DNA from: Paenibacillus xylanexedens
GTDB taxonomy: Bacteria; Bacillota; Bacilli; Paenibacillales; Paenibacillaceae
Reading direction: 5' to 3'
Length of the DNA: 64,000 nt
Assembly (NCBI RefSeq): GCF_001908275.1
Contig: NZ_CP018620.1
Coordinates: forward strand, 1,302,001-1,366,000
Shown: piece by piece, positions 39,714 to 48,235 of the stretch
Layout of the letters: each line of letters opens with the position of its first letter
Position numbering within the stretch: the first letter of the stretch is position 1
Position numbers and translations under genes: made by a program
Notes under the pieces: model-generated
Seen by the model: the letters and a program-made list of their open reading frames with translations, nothing else
The model's database searches: none
What the model was told of the DNA's origin: nothing

Positions 39714-41136
39714 GTTGCTGCGGAGTTTTGTTTTGGCATGTTACGAGGGGATATTTATCTATCTGGTGTTAGCGATTGTGATGTGCAGTGTTCTGGTAGT
39801 TGCTGCCGCTCGCACATTGATTCGCCGGAGGGATCTGGACCCGCTGCAATATCATGAGATGCTGGATGAAGAACTGGCTCCTGCGGTATCCCTGCTTGTT
39901 CCGATGCGGAATAGCGAGGATACGATCGTACAGCGAATCAGCTGTCTGCTGGATATTCAGTATGCACGCTATGAGGTTATTATCATTAATGATGGATCAG
40001 AGGATGAGGCCATGCGGCGTCTAAAAGAAACCTATGATCTGATACCCATTCGGAGTAAAGTTCATTATTCGGGACTCGGTCAGGAGACGGCTCAGATTAA
40101 ATGTGTCTACCAATCCAGATTACATCATTGTCTGGTTGTGATCGACAAGGCGTATGGGGGACGAATGGACTCCCTGAATGCCGGTCTGAATATCTCGCAA
40201 TATCCTTATATCGCCTCTGTTGGACCCAGGACAGTTCTGGAACGAGATGCATTGGTGAAGATTATGAAACCCGTTATGGATGCTCTCCGGGGAGAAGAGG
40301 TCGTTGCTTGTAGTGGACGAGTAGATCTCATGGCCTCCCGAAATACGAATCAAACGGATTCAACGGATAACAGCACACGACTTACGGACAGTACGTTGTA
40401 TGTAATGCAGACCATTGAATACGTGCGTGCTTTTCTGATTAGCGGTGTGGGCCTTGTTCGTTACAATATTAATGTGCTTTTATTTACGTCTGAAGTATTC
40501 GGTATATTCAAAAAGAACCGGGTGTTGGAAGTTGGGGGTTACAAGCGCGATGACCAGGTCGCTCACATGGAACTGGTGATGCGGTTACAGAAACATATGA
40601 AGCAGATTCGGGAACGTGGCCGTATTATATATATTCCCGATCCGATCTGCAGGGTAGAAGTACCCGGTACATGGCATCAGCTGTGCAGACAGCGTATCGG
40701 TTGGCACATGCAGCTTGCAAGCAGTCTATGGACTCAGCGGAGCATGATCTTCAATCCGGCCTATGGCTGGATGGGGATGGTATCCATCCCGTATTTTATT
40801 TTGATCGAATTGTTGGGGCCTGTGTTGGAACTGGGAGCAATCGTGCTGTTCATTGCAGGCATAGGGCTACAGTGGGTGGATATTAACCTATGCATCATTC
40901 TCGTTCTGCTACTGACCCTCTATGGTTCCTTGTTGTCCGCAAGTGTGGTGATGTTCGAAATATGGTGTTCACGCAAGGCATATACGTCCCGAGAGGTGAC
41001 ATGTCTGCTGTTGTATGCATGTACGGAGACGTTCTGGTTCAGACCGCTGAATAACATATCCCGTATATATGGCATGTTGCAGGCTATGGGATTGCGGAAG
41101 GCAGAGGAAAAGGACAGCAGACATGAATTAGGGTAA
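39694..41136 (+). CDS. Membrane GT2-like protein with lost catalytic motifs
   Basis: The 480-residue protein has the layout of processive family-2 glycosyltransferases: an N-terminal helix (about 15-40), a cytoplasmic GT-A domain (about 65-345) and C-terminal helices (about 355-450). The first motif is kept (IIINDGSED near 100; GGRMDSLNAG). The other three are not: the DxD site reads VGP at 176-178, the (T/G)ED site reads AHME at 290-293, and QxxRW reads QRIGW at 333-337. It is therefore probably not a working transferase but a binding or scaffold relative. It is embedded between a HEAT-repeat protein and an exported protein. Confidence 0.82.
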   Translation: MDERWIELLRSFVLACYEGIFIYLVLAIVMCSVLVVAAARTLIRRRDLDPLQYHEMLDEELAPAVSLLVPMRNSEDTIVQRISCLLDIQYARYEVIIINDGSEDEAMRRLKETYDLIPIRSKVHYSGLGQETAQIKCVYQSRLHHCLVVIDKAYGGRMDSLNAGLNISQYPYIASVGPRTVLERDALVKIMKPVMDALRGEEVVACSGRVDLMASRNTNQTDSTDNSTRLTDSTLYVMQTIEYVRAFLISGVGLVRYNINVLLFTSEVFGIFKKNRVLEVGGYKRDDQVAHMELVMRLQKHMKQIRERGRIIYIPDPICRVEVPGTWHQLCRQRIGWHMQLASSLWTQRSMIFNPAYGWMGMVSIPYFILIELLGPVLELGAIVLFIAGIGLQWVDINLCIILVLLLTLYGSLLSASVVMFEIWCSRKAYTSREVTCLLLYACTETFWFRPLNNISRIYGMLQAMGLRKAEEKDSRHELG

Positions 41137-41190
41137 TCTAACGACCGATCCTGAGAATACCTTGGAACAGAGCAAGGAGGAATACGCTTC

Positions 41191-42321
41191 ATGAAAAAAA
41201 GTTACAGGCCAGCCACGATGTGGACGTTGGCTTGTTTTACAGTGGTATCGGTGGTGCTGGTTGTCCCCTGGATTATGTGGCAATCCCAGGCCCCGGTTCC
41301 ACTGAACATCATGATTATTGACAAGAGCAGACCGGATTTGTCCTATCAGGGGCACAAGGGGTTGGTTTGGCTTCTGAATCAACAGAAGATTGTACAGCAC
41401 ACAGGGGAATACTACTCGTATGAAGAGGATTATTACGGCTATGATCTTCAGAACGGGCTTCCACGGATGAAGCAACTGCTGCCTGATGAGGTGACAGATA
41501 CGGATCTGATCTATCTGACGGCGAATCGGAGTAGTCTGTCTGCACAGAAGAGTGAAGGGAAACAAGGCGGAATCTATGAAGGATTAACGATATATGATGT
41601 GCAGAAGATTCGCGAGGCTGCGTATAAAGGGGTAACGATTGTTGCCGAATACAGTGCATTGGCAAATACGGCTTCCAAGATGACAAGAGAGCAACTATAC
41701 CCCATCTTGGGCGTGAATAGCAGTGGATGGCAGGGGAAATCGGTATCTAATCTGCAAAGTATAGAAGAAGTACCCCGCTGGGTTAGGGCGCACTATGAGC
41801 AGCAGGAGAAGAAGAAATGGTCTTATCATGGAGCGGGTATGCTGCTGATCCATATGGATGGACAGGTCATGGTACTGGAGAAAGGTCCGGATGTGAAGAC
41901 AGGCAATATACAGATTGCATTTACACCGGAAGGCAGTGATTGGAGCGGTATAACTCAGGATATTCATTACAATGGTTGGTTCGATATCATTGTGCCGCAA
42001 CAGAAGAATTCCATACTGGCCTGGTATAAGACGGATCTGACGGAGACAGGTGAGCAGAAGCTGGTGGATGCAGGAATTCCTGCGGAATTTGCTGCACTGG
42101 TCCGGTACGACGACTATAATCGGTCGTATTACATGGCAGGGTCCTTTGGAGAGATGAAGCATTATTCCTTCTGGCGCCGAATCCGGGGATGGGAGGTCGT
42201 CCGGTCCAAACTTACGCCAGATCAGAAAGATATTCCGGACATGTTCTACTGGAAAGTGTACGTGCCCGTGATGAAGCATATTTTGAATGAAGTGCAGGAC
42301 GGACGGCAGCAATGGCCATAG
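41191..42321 (+). CDS. Exported or membrane-anchored protein of unknown function
   Basis: The 376-residue protein has one N-terminal helix (about 11-32), then an extracytoplasmic domain. The fold pattern alternates strands and helices (LNIMIIDKSRP; DLIYLTANRSS; VTIVAEYSALANTASKMT), perhaps a flavodoxin- or amidotransferase-like domain without a visible catalytic triad. AAGGAGG lies before the ATG. It follows the GT2-like gene after 54 bases and probably belongs to the same operon. I do not recognise the family. Confidence 0.75.
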   Translation: MKKSYRPATMWTLACFTVVSVVLVVPWIMWQSQAPVPLNIMIIDKSRPDLSYQGHKGLVWLLNQQKIVQHTGEYYSYEEDYYGYDLQNGLPRMKQLLPDEVTDTDLIYLTANRSSLSAQKSEGKQGGIYEGLTIYDVQKIREAAYKGVTIVAEYSALANTASKMTREQLYPILGVNSSGWQGKSVSNLQSIEEVPRWVRAHYEQQEKKKWSYHGAGMLLIHMDGQVMVLEKGPDVKTGNIQIAFTPEGSDWSGITQDIHYNGWFDIIVPQQKNSILAWYKTDLTETGEQKLVDAGIPAEFAALVRYDDYNRSYYMAGSFGEMKHYSFWRRIRGWEVVRSKLTPDQKDIPDMFYWKVYVPVMKHILNEVQDGRQQWP

Positions 42322-42575
42322 ATAGATTATCGAGAACCGTTTCGATGGAAAAAGGGAAGCCAAAGTCCATTCCACCTTTCGAGAGGAACGGGAGATGTAC
42401 ATAATAGAGAAGTGCGTGTTGTGAGTGGCAAAAGTGTGGTTGAGAGACAGGGCGGATCAAGTAAGGATCAGATGGCCAGGTGAAATGGGACTGGGTAGAT
42501 TGAATACGTTTCAGACTCTTACCACCATGAACAATGGGAGTTGTAGCTAGATCTGAAGCGCCGTACGTAGCACGT

Positions 42576-42770
42576 TCTAACGAACTCAGCACATCTTATT
42601 TGGTCTAATTTGGTACGTTGGTAAATGTAACGAATCACAGACACGTTAAATGACGGAATATACTCGTTATTCCTGTCCCACAGCCAGTTTTCTGCGAAAT
42701 AGGACGTGTGGAGTTCTAGTTGTTGTTATTCGCTCTAATTGCCGCTATAGAGTGTCCTAGGTTCGTTAGA
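42576..42770. repeat. Palindromic intergenic element, copy B (long, inverted)
   Basis: The ends are TCTAACGAACTCAGCACATC (left) and GAGTGTCCTAGGTTCGTTAGA (right, 42750-42770), with inner matches CACAGACACGTTAAAT (42636-42651) and AGGACGTGTGGAGTTCTAG (42701-42719). It reads in the opposite sense to copies A and C and is about 48 bases longer. Confidence 0.7.
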
Positions 42771-42977
42771 TTTTGGTCAGAGGGCACCGATCATGGCATG
42801 ACCCAACCGAGGCGTCCCTTTTTCTTCTGTATTAAAAGAAATTGTAAAGAAAGAAATTATAAAGAACACAACCGATGAAAGATGAATTCAAAGTGGATGT
42901 TAATGTGTTAAAAGGCATTGGCGTAACTATAACATTATTACTGTCAAATCTATGGGATGTAGCAGTACACGGCAATC

Positions 42978-43010
42978 AAAAAGGACTGCAGATCCTATGC
43001 AGTCCTTTTT
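42978..43010. terminator. Bidirectional terminator before the TetR gene end
   Basis: AAAAAGGACTGCA pairs perfectly with TGCAGTCCTTTTT over a seven-base loop, giving A and T runs suited to both directions. Confidence 0.9.
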
Positions 43011-43032
43011 CATGATGCAATGCGTGGCTTAA

Positions 43033-43605
43033 CTAGTCCTGGTGGAGATGCCGGAGTCCGTGCAGGAAGGCGGATACGGTCAGACGCAGACTTTCGTCCG
43101 GATCAAAGTCCATGTTGAAGCCGCCTTGTGCCTCAATGGAGGCAAATCCATGGCAGAGGCTGCGCAAACCACGAACGGCGTGCAATGCTTCCGCTTCGGT
43201 GAGCGGGTATGGCTGCAAGCTGTGCAGCAGCAACTCCAGCGTGGCTGTGCTGGCCTCGGCGAGCTGTGGCTCCTCGCGGTCCGGGGCATGAAATGAGGCT
43301 TCGTACAGCCCGGGGTGCTCGCGGACGAAGCCAATGTATGCCGCAGCGATGGCCTGGATGGCATCATCGCCAGTGCGGTCAGCGATAGCCGCGGTTAATG
43401 CGCGGCTGAGCTGTTGTACGGACATCAGCGCCATTTCCTGGCGAAGCCCGGGAAGTCCGCTGATGTGGTTGTAGAGCGACGGCGAGCGCACATCCAGCCG
43501 CTGTGCCAACGCGGCGAGTGTCAGCGCCTGAAAGCCGTCGCTGTCAGCAAGCTGGGCGGCGGCGCTGAGCAGAGCGCCGCGATCCAGCCCTTGCCGGGGG
43601 CTCAT
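43033..43605 (-). CDS. TetR-family regulator (WHG C-terminal type)
   Basis: The 190-residue protein has a TetR helix-turn-helix (LTLAALAQRLDVRSPSLYNHI, about 28-48) and a C-terminal domain of the WHG type (RGLRSLCHGFASIEAQGGF). It overlaps the metallo-hydrolase stop by ATGA and is translated with it. Palindromes upstream of that gene are its likely binding sites. Base composition is very GC-rich compared with neighbours (one 60-base line counted at 68%). Confidence 0.9.
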   Translation of the reverse strand: MSPRQGLDRGALLSAAAQLADSDGFQALTLAALAQRLDVRSPSLYNHISGLPGLRQEMALMSVQQLSRALTAAIADRTGDDAIQAIAAAYIGFVREHPGLYEASFHAPDREEPQLAEASTATLELLLHSLQPYPLTEAEALHAVRGLRSLCHGFASIEAQGGFNMDFDPDESLRLTVSAFLHGLRHLHQD

Positions 43606-44333
43606 CGTTGCCCCCCGGCAAGATCAAACCGCTGCTGTGCATCAGCGGTTGCCGCGCGCATGGCGGCCGCGGGCTGGCGCAGCATCCGTCCGTGGCCTAC
43701 AGCCAGCACGGACGGTTCCAGCTCCGCCAGGCGCTTCGCGCTGGCCAGAGCCGCTTCGCGGTTCCACGTCGCCAGCGCAGGGAACGGGAAGAGCGGGCGC
43801 ACGCGGCCGGATACGGCAAGGCCGCCTTGCAGCTGGTACGCGTCGCCAGCGATGAGCACGCGGCTGCGCGTATCCATGAAGGACATATGCCCCGGCGTAT
43901 GTCCTGGTGAGGCAATGGCGACCAGTGAACCAATCTGGTCAGCGTCATCCAGCAAGTGGTTTGGCTGGGTGCGCACCGCTTTGGGCTTAGGCACGCCGCC
44001 GCGTACCGGGGTTTGTGGCTCACCGGGAAGAAGGGAAGTATCACCCGCCAATAGCCGGGCATCCCGTCTGGAGATGAAGACCTCGACTTGAGGCATTGCC
44101 TCTTTGAGACGATCCAATGCACCAATATGGTCGCTATGAGCGTGAGTCAGAATGATCTTGGTAATGGGTTTTCCAAGGGACTGGGCAGTTGCCAAAATCC
44201 CCTTAAGACTGACCGGTATTCCGGCATCAATCAGGGTTAATCCATCTTCCTCTTCAACCAGGTATACGTTCACAGGGAAGAGTCTTGGGAAAAACGTAAC
44301 TTGAACGACATCAAATTCTCGGGTAATACGCAT
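43602..44333 (-). CDS. Metallo-beta-lactamase-fold hydrolase
   Basis: The 243-residue zinc hydrolase has HAHSDHIGALD as the metal-binding HxHxDH motif (near 70), a further metal His in ASPGHTPGHMSF, Asp in LIAGDAYQ and His in VLAVGHG. Members include glyoxalase II, lactonases and YflN-like enzymes; the substrate is unknown. AAGGAGGG precedes the ATG. The 3' two thirds is up to 73% GC in a line counted, whereas the promoter-proximal part is like the rest of the window. Confidence 0.9.
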   Translation of the reverse strand: MRITREFDVVQVTFFPRLFPVNVYLVEEEDGLTLIDAGIPVSLKGILATAQSLGKPITKIILTHAHSDHIGALDRLKEAMPQVEVFISRRDARLLAGDTSLLPGEPQTPVRGGVPKPKAVRTQPNHLLDDADQIGSLVAIASPGHTPGHMSFMDTRSRVLIAGDAYQLQGGLAVSGRVRPLFPFPALATWNREAALASAKRLAELEPSVLAVGHGRMLRQPAAAMRAATADAQQRFDLAGGQR

Positions 44334-44351
44334 CGTTAAACCCTCCTTAAA

Positions 44352-44388
44352 ACTAATGGTATTAGTATAATAACTAATAGGATTAGTT
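44352..44388 (-). promoter_or_regulatory. Double TetR-type operator
   Basis: Two palindromes share the half-site ACTAAT: ACTAAT-GGT-ATTAGT (44352-44366) and AACTAAT-AGG-ATTAGTT (44372-44388). They lie right before the metallo-hydrolase ribosome site and cover a minus-strand -10 (TATACT). The TetR protein of the same operon is the likely binder. Confidence 0.75.
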
Positions 44389-44461
44389 TTAGCAATAGCT
44401 GTTGTTCATTTTATTCAAATAAAAAAAATTTTAAATAATGATGCACTTTACAAAAAAAGCG

Positions 44462-44558
44462 TTTTCAAATTGAAGATTACCGATTATAATAATCACGTAA
44501 GCCCTTTCATATGTCTATCTTATTGGAGCCCTTCGCGTAGCGAAAGGCTCACTTTTTT
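44462..44558 (+). ncRNA. Candidate small RNA with own promoter and terminator
   Basis: TTTTCA (44462-44467), 17 bases, then a perfect TATAAT (44485-44490) gives a transcript start near 44497. A terminator follows at once: GAGCC-CTTCGC paired with GCGAA-AGGCTC, ending ACTTTTTT (to 44557). The transcript would be about 60 bases, with no frame of note. It may instead be a remnant of a leader. Confidence 0.4.
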
Positions 44559-44674
44559 GTTCTTTTTTGGATTGAAATAAAGACGGGATGTTAATCCTAG
44601 CTTAATTGTGTTGATGAGCTGTAAGTATTGGTATAACAGGAAAAATCACGTTTGATCTCCATCCTGGACGAAAG

Positions 44675-44712
44675 TTGACAAACATAACTGTTATTCATAT
44701 AATGACAGTTAT
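44675..44712 (+). promoter_or_regulatory. Consensus promoter with Rrf2 operator
   Basis: TTGACA (44675-44680), 17 bases, TATAAT (44698-44703): a perfect SigA promoter. An inverted repeat ATAACTG (44684-44690) / CAGTTAT (44706-44712) spans the -10, well placed for repression by the Rrf2 protein it drives. Confidence 0.8.
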
Positions 44713-44764
44713 ACTTACCTTGGGTTGAAGTTCATCGGTGTTGTAAGCCGGGAAGGAGTAAGTT

Positions 44765-45229
44765 ATGAACAGCGAATTTACCATAGCGGTGCATTGTCTT
44801 GTTTTTCTGTCGATGAGAGATGAGTGTATGGCCAATAGTGAAGATTTGTCCCAGAGTGTGGGTACACACCCGGCCAGAGTCCGTAAGGTACTTAGTGTTC
44901 TGCGCAAGCATGGTTACCTGACGACCAAGGAAGGTGCTCATGGTGGGTACTTGCTTAGCCGTCCAAGTGAAGAGATCAAGCTGGGAGAATTGTACAGACT
45001 GGTAGCTGGTGGTTCACTCGGTCCCAACTGGTGCTCAGGGGAGTCCGGTTCATCGTGCGTGGTATCTTCCAATATGCAGGATGTGATGGGGAACATTTAT
45101 AATGGTGGCGAAGAGGCGCTCAGCGCTTATTTTGATCGTATATCCATTCAGGATGTGAAAGAACGCATAGGTCATGGGGAAACGTTGAACTTATCGCTGA
45201 AAGGATTATCTGCAAAGGAGAAGTCCTGA
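44765..45229 (+). CDS. Rrf2-family transcriptional regulator
   Basis: The 154-residue winged-helix regulator (VRKVLSVLRKHGYLTTKEG) resembles YwnA. The Cys in NWCSGESGSSC (near 90) could be redox-active; the three-Cys cluster pattern of IscR is not present. GGAAGGAG lies before the ATG. It is probably self-repressing through the operator at 44684-44712 and may control the nitroreductase 260 bases downstream. Confidence 0.9.
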   Translation: MNSEFTIAVHCLVFLSMRDECMANSEDLSQSVGTHPARVRKVLSVLRKHGYLTTKEGAHGGYLLSRPSEEIKLGELYRLVAGGSLGPNWCSGESGSSCVVSSNMQDVMGNIYNGGEEALSAYFDRISIQDVKERIGHGETLNLSLKGLSAKEKS

Positions 45230-45491
45230 CGGAGTCCACAACGAATGGTCCTCCATGAATATGGTCTTGGTTTAGTCAGGCATGGTGGACAAGTTACGGC
45301 ATGGGCGTGTGCTCCGGTGAAAGATCCATTGATGTTCTCAAGCGATTCCGGGCATAACCTGAACACAGATGAGGAGACATCGTCTGCGCTGATGTTATTT
45401 TCGGAAGGAAAATCCCTGGTAGAGTAAACTTCGAGATCACCTTGCGAAAGTAAAGAAGTATAAACAAATTAGATTCTGGGGAGTGGAACAC

Positions 45492-46118
45492 ATGTCAGGC
45501 ATTGAAAAAAATGAAACACTTCGCGTTATTAGCGAACGCCATGCTGTCAAAAAGTACGAAAAAGGGTTTGAATTGCCTGAAGCTGATCTCAATGCGATTT
45601 TGACAGCAGCTGCGGAAGCACCATCTTCATGGAACCTGCAACACTGGAGATTCCTCGTGATTGAATCCGAAGCAGATAAAGCGAAATTGCTGCCAGTTGC
45701 TTACGGTCAAAGTCAGATCGTGGAAAGTTCGGTTACGATTGCTGTTCTTGGAGATTTGGAAGCAAACCGTAACACCGTAATCTACGATCAAGCTGTTGAA
45801 GCAGGCGCACTGACTGCTGAGGTTCGTGACGCATTGGTTGGACAGATCAACGGTGCTTACCAAAGCCCGCAAATCGCTCGCGATGAAGCGATCCGCAATG
45901 CATCTTTTGCTTCCCAAAATATTATGATTGCTGCACGCTCCCTGGGTTACGATACATGTCCAATCGGTGGATATAATCCACAAAAACTGATCGAAACATT
46001 CAACATTCCTGCACGATTTGTGCCAACGTTGTTGATTACTGTAGGTAAAGCTGCACAGCCAGCTCGCCCGTCAGGACGTTTACCGTTGTCTGAGGTTGTT
46101 GTTAAAGGTTCTTTCTAA
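45492..46118 (+). CDS. FMN-dependent nitroreductase-family protein
   Basis: The 208-residue protein has the nitroreductase fold: the FMN-binding RHAVKKY near 16, then AAAEAPSSWNLQHWRFLVI near 45, and the C-terminal GYDTCPIGGYNPQKL with a Gly-rich FMN loop. It reduces quinones, nitro compounds or disulfides with NAD(P)H in the family. ATG at 45492 is preceded by GGGGAG. The Rrf2 neighbour suggests control by redox or electrophile stress. The 262-base gap upstream holds no convincing gene. Confidence 0.9.
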   Translation: MSGIEKNETLRVISERHAVKKYEKGFELPEADLNAILTAAAEAPSSWNLQHWRFLVIESEADKAKLLPVAYGQSQIVESSVTIAVLGDLEANRNTVIYDQAVEAGALTAEVRDALVGQINGAYQSPQIARDEAIRNASFASQNIMIAARSLGYDTCPIGGYNPQKLIETFNIPARFVPTLLITVGKAAQPARPSGRLPLSEVVVKGSF

Positions 46119-46165
46119 GTTAGAAAGTTAAATCTGATGATTGCATCAGTGATATAGGTATAATA

Positions 46166-46208
46166 CAAACAGCCGCACTTTCCTGTTGAGGGAAGGTGCG
46201 GCTGTTTG
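46166..46208. terminator. Terminator after the nitroreductase
   Basis: CAAACAGCCGCAC with GTGCGGCTGTTTG, extended by TTTCC/GGGAA, forms a long stem between convergent genes. Confidence 0.85.
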
Positions 46209-46310
46209 GCATATTGGGGTTGTATAGAAAAGTCCAAACTCACTTTAGTGGTGACTCCAATAGATCAGATTTAACACTCAAGTGAGTTCTTAACTTCCAC
46301 CATGAAATGA

Positions 46311-46994
46311 TTACTTCTCAGGTGTCTCCGGGATTTGTGGTGCATGGAACGATTCCATGTACTCGATTGCGTTATACATCATCACTGCTGCTTCGGCGCG
46401 GGTAATCGTTTGTTTGGGATTGAAGTTTCCGTCGGCATCCAGTTCATTGATTTTGAGAACGAGTGAACGCTGAATGGCACCTTGATACTCTGGCGTAAGT
46501 TCCTGTTCGTCGGTAATATCCACAGGTTTGATATTAATCATCGGCAGACCGCCTTTGGCCTCGATGCCTTGCATCAGAAACAGTGTGAATTGTTCACGAG
46601 TAAGCGGTTTGGACGGATCGATATCCTGTGACATCTGAATGCCATTATATTGGGCGCGGATAAATGCATCACTGTACCATACGCCATCTTTTACAGCAGA
46701 GAAGTAGTCACTTGGTACCGGCATTTTGATAAAACGAATCGTGTCCAGATTCAGATTCAGTCCGTCAGCAATCAGTTGAATGCCCTGAGCGGTATTTAAC
46801 TCCAGTTCAGGTTTGAACAAGCTGTCACTCACGCCTTTGATGAATCCATCTTTATGGAGAGATTCGATTTTGTCTGCTCCTGCGATACCTTGAATATCCG
46901 TGAATTGGGCCTGCGCAGCGTTGATCGGGCCTGCACTTAGAGACAGCGTGAGCAGAGCTCCCGCAGTTAATGTAGCCAGTATATTTTTTTTCAT
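46311..46994 (-). CDS. SLH-domain exported protein
   Basis: The 227-residue protein has a signal peptide (about 1-27, ending INAAQA) and three degenerate S-layer-homology repeats: FTDIQGIAGADKIESLHKDG, then the middle repeat with GVWYSDAFIRAQYNGI, then the third with ITRAEAAVMMYNAIEYM. SLH domains bind pyruvylated secondary cell-wall polymers. No other domain is present, so it may be a small wall-bound protein or adaptor. It lies after an AraC gene on the same strand. Confidence 0.88.
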   Translation of the reverse strand: MKKNILATLTAGALLTLSLSAGPINAAQAQFTDIQGIAGADKIESLHKDGFIKGVSDSLFKPELELNTAQGIQLIADGLNLNLDTIRFIKMPVPSDYFSAVKDGVWYSDAFIRAQYNGIQMSQDIDPSKPLTREQFTLFLMQGIEAKGGLPMINIKPVDITDEQELTPEYQGAIQRSLVLKINELDADGNFNPKQTITRAEAAVMMYNAIEYMESFHAPQIPETPEK

Positions 46995-47139
46995 GATAGG
47001 TTCGCCTCACTTTTCCAGGGATGATCCCTTTATATAAAAGTTATTTGCCCCTATAGACGACCCTTCTGTTCAAAAGGTTGCTGTAATTTTCCAACTGAAT
47101 TCCTATTCATTCAGAAAGGGCTAAGTGAAGGCACTGCCT

Positions 47140-48051
47140 CTAACCTTTGGATTTATTTCGATAATCTGTGGGTGAACGTCCCATCATTTTGCTGAACAGA
47201 CGGGAGAAGTAGTACGGGTCTTTGAATCCAAGCTCGGAACTGATCTGCTTCACGGTCCAATCGGTAAAATCCAGATAGCGGCAGGAATGCTGAATCTTAA
47301 GCCGCAGGAAATAATCGATGGGCGAATGCCCCATAGCTTGCTTGAATAACTGAGAGTAATGAGGGACAGACAGCCGCGCGTGTGCCGCCAGTTCCTTGAG
47401 GGTGATTCCATTCTCCAGGTGCTCCAACATATATTGAACGGATTGTTCGGCCGCACGTTTGCTGCTCACGATCCCACCATCTGTCCCTGTCGTCTCCGGT
47501 CCATAAGCGAGCATACCAAGCATATAACCGATAATCTGGGAGGCATACGTCATCGTCTGCATGGAGTAACCCGTCTCAAGTGCGCCGTAACATTCATGGA
47601 ACAGCTCAAGCCATTTCTGAGCCTTGGCCGGTGGCATGGTAGTAATATGATGAGTTAACAAGGGTTCTATGTAGGATAAAGCGTGTTCCCCGCGCAGATG
47701 AATCCAGAAGATGCTCCATGGTTCAGCTGCGTTGGCACCATACACATGAGGGACATGTGCAGGTAATATAACGAGGTTTCCCGGGCTGACATCATATGTC
47801 TTGCTACCATCCATCGTATACCAGCCTGTGCCTTGGACACAGTACATCAGAATGTGTGATTCACAACCATCGGGACGGTCACGGTAATGATGCTCCGCTT
47901 CGTGAAAGTAACCGATATCGGTAACATATAATCCGGACGTGACCGGATAAGCTGCGGTTTCTTGCAGCAGGGAGTCCGGAAGCACAATGAGTTTTTGCAT
48001 ACGAAATCCGTCAGATTTACGCTGTAGGGGTGGTCTGTTGTTAGGTCTCAT
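47140..48051 (-). CDS. AraC-family transcriptional regulator
   Basis: The 303-residue regulator has an N-terminal cupin sugar-binding domain (about 20-170; LVILPAHVPHVYGA, WSIFWIHLRG) and a C-terminal double HTH (about 200-300; GITLKELAAHARLSVPHYSQLF, SSELGFKDPYYFSRLFSK). Members sense a sugar and activate a catabolic operon. No obvious ribosome site precedes any start, and the ATG at 48000 is a shorter alternative. It is divergent from the lactonase gene. Confidence 0.88.
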   Translation of the reverse strand: MRPNNRPPLQRKSDGFRMQKLIVLPDSLLQETAAYPVTSGLYVTDIGYFHEAEHHYRDRPDGCESHILMYCVQGTGWYTMDGSKTYDVSPGNLVILPAHVPHVYGANAAEPWSIFWIHLRGEHALSYIEPLLTHHITTMPPAKAQKWLELFHECYGALETGYSMQTMTYASQIIGYMLGMLAYGPETTGTDGGIVSSKRAAEQSVQYMLEHLENGITLKELAAHARLSVPHYSQLFKQAMGHSPIDYFLRLKIQHSCRYLDFTDWTVKQISSELGFKDPYYFSRLFSKMMGRSPTDYRNKSKG

Positions 48052-48235
48052 ACTTTGTATTATGGTGAGAGGGGGTAAGGGAGTCAATGCCAGATATGAG
48101 AGCGCTCACCGGGGGTTGTTCTCAATATAGAAAGCCACGTTACAGGAAGTGAAGCAGTTGCCCGTGAATTGGGTAAGTACATACCAGTGGGAAGAATCAG
48201 ACCAATGAATATATAGGATAAGGGAGAGATTAGAT

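Larger units (their letters stand above)
42322..43032. other. Non-coding region holding repeat copy B and a terminator
   Basis: This 711-base gap between convergent genes holds the palindromic element at 42576-42770 and the terminator at 42978-43010. The stretch 42771-42977 is AT-rich and shows no ribosome-site-supported frame. Confidence 0.5.

Noticed and set aside
45245..45427. 60-codon frame between the Rrf2 gene and the nitroreductase
   Set aside because: No ribosome site and no conserved features; likely part of the leader.
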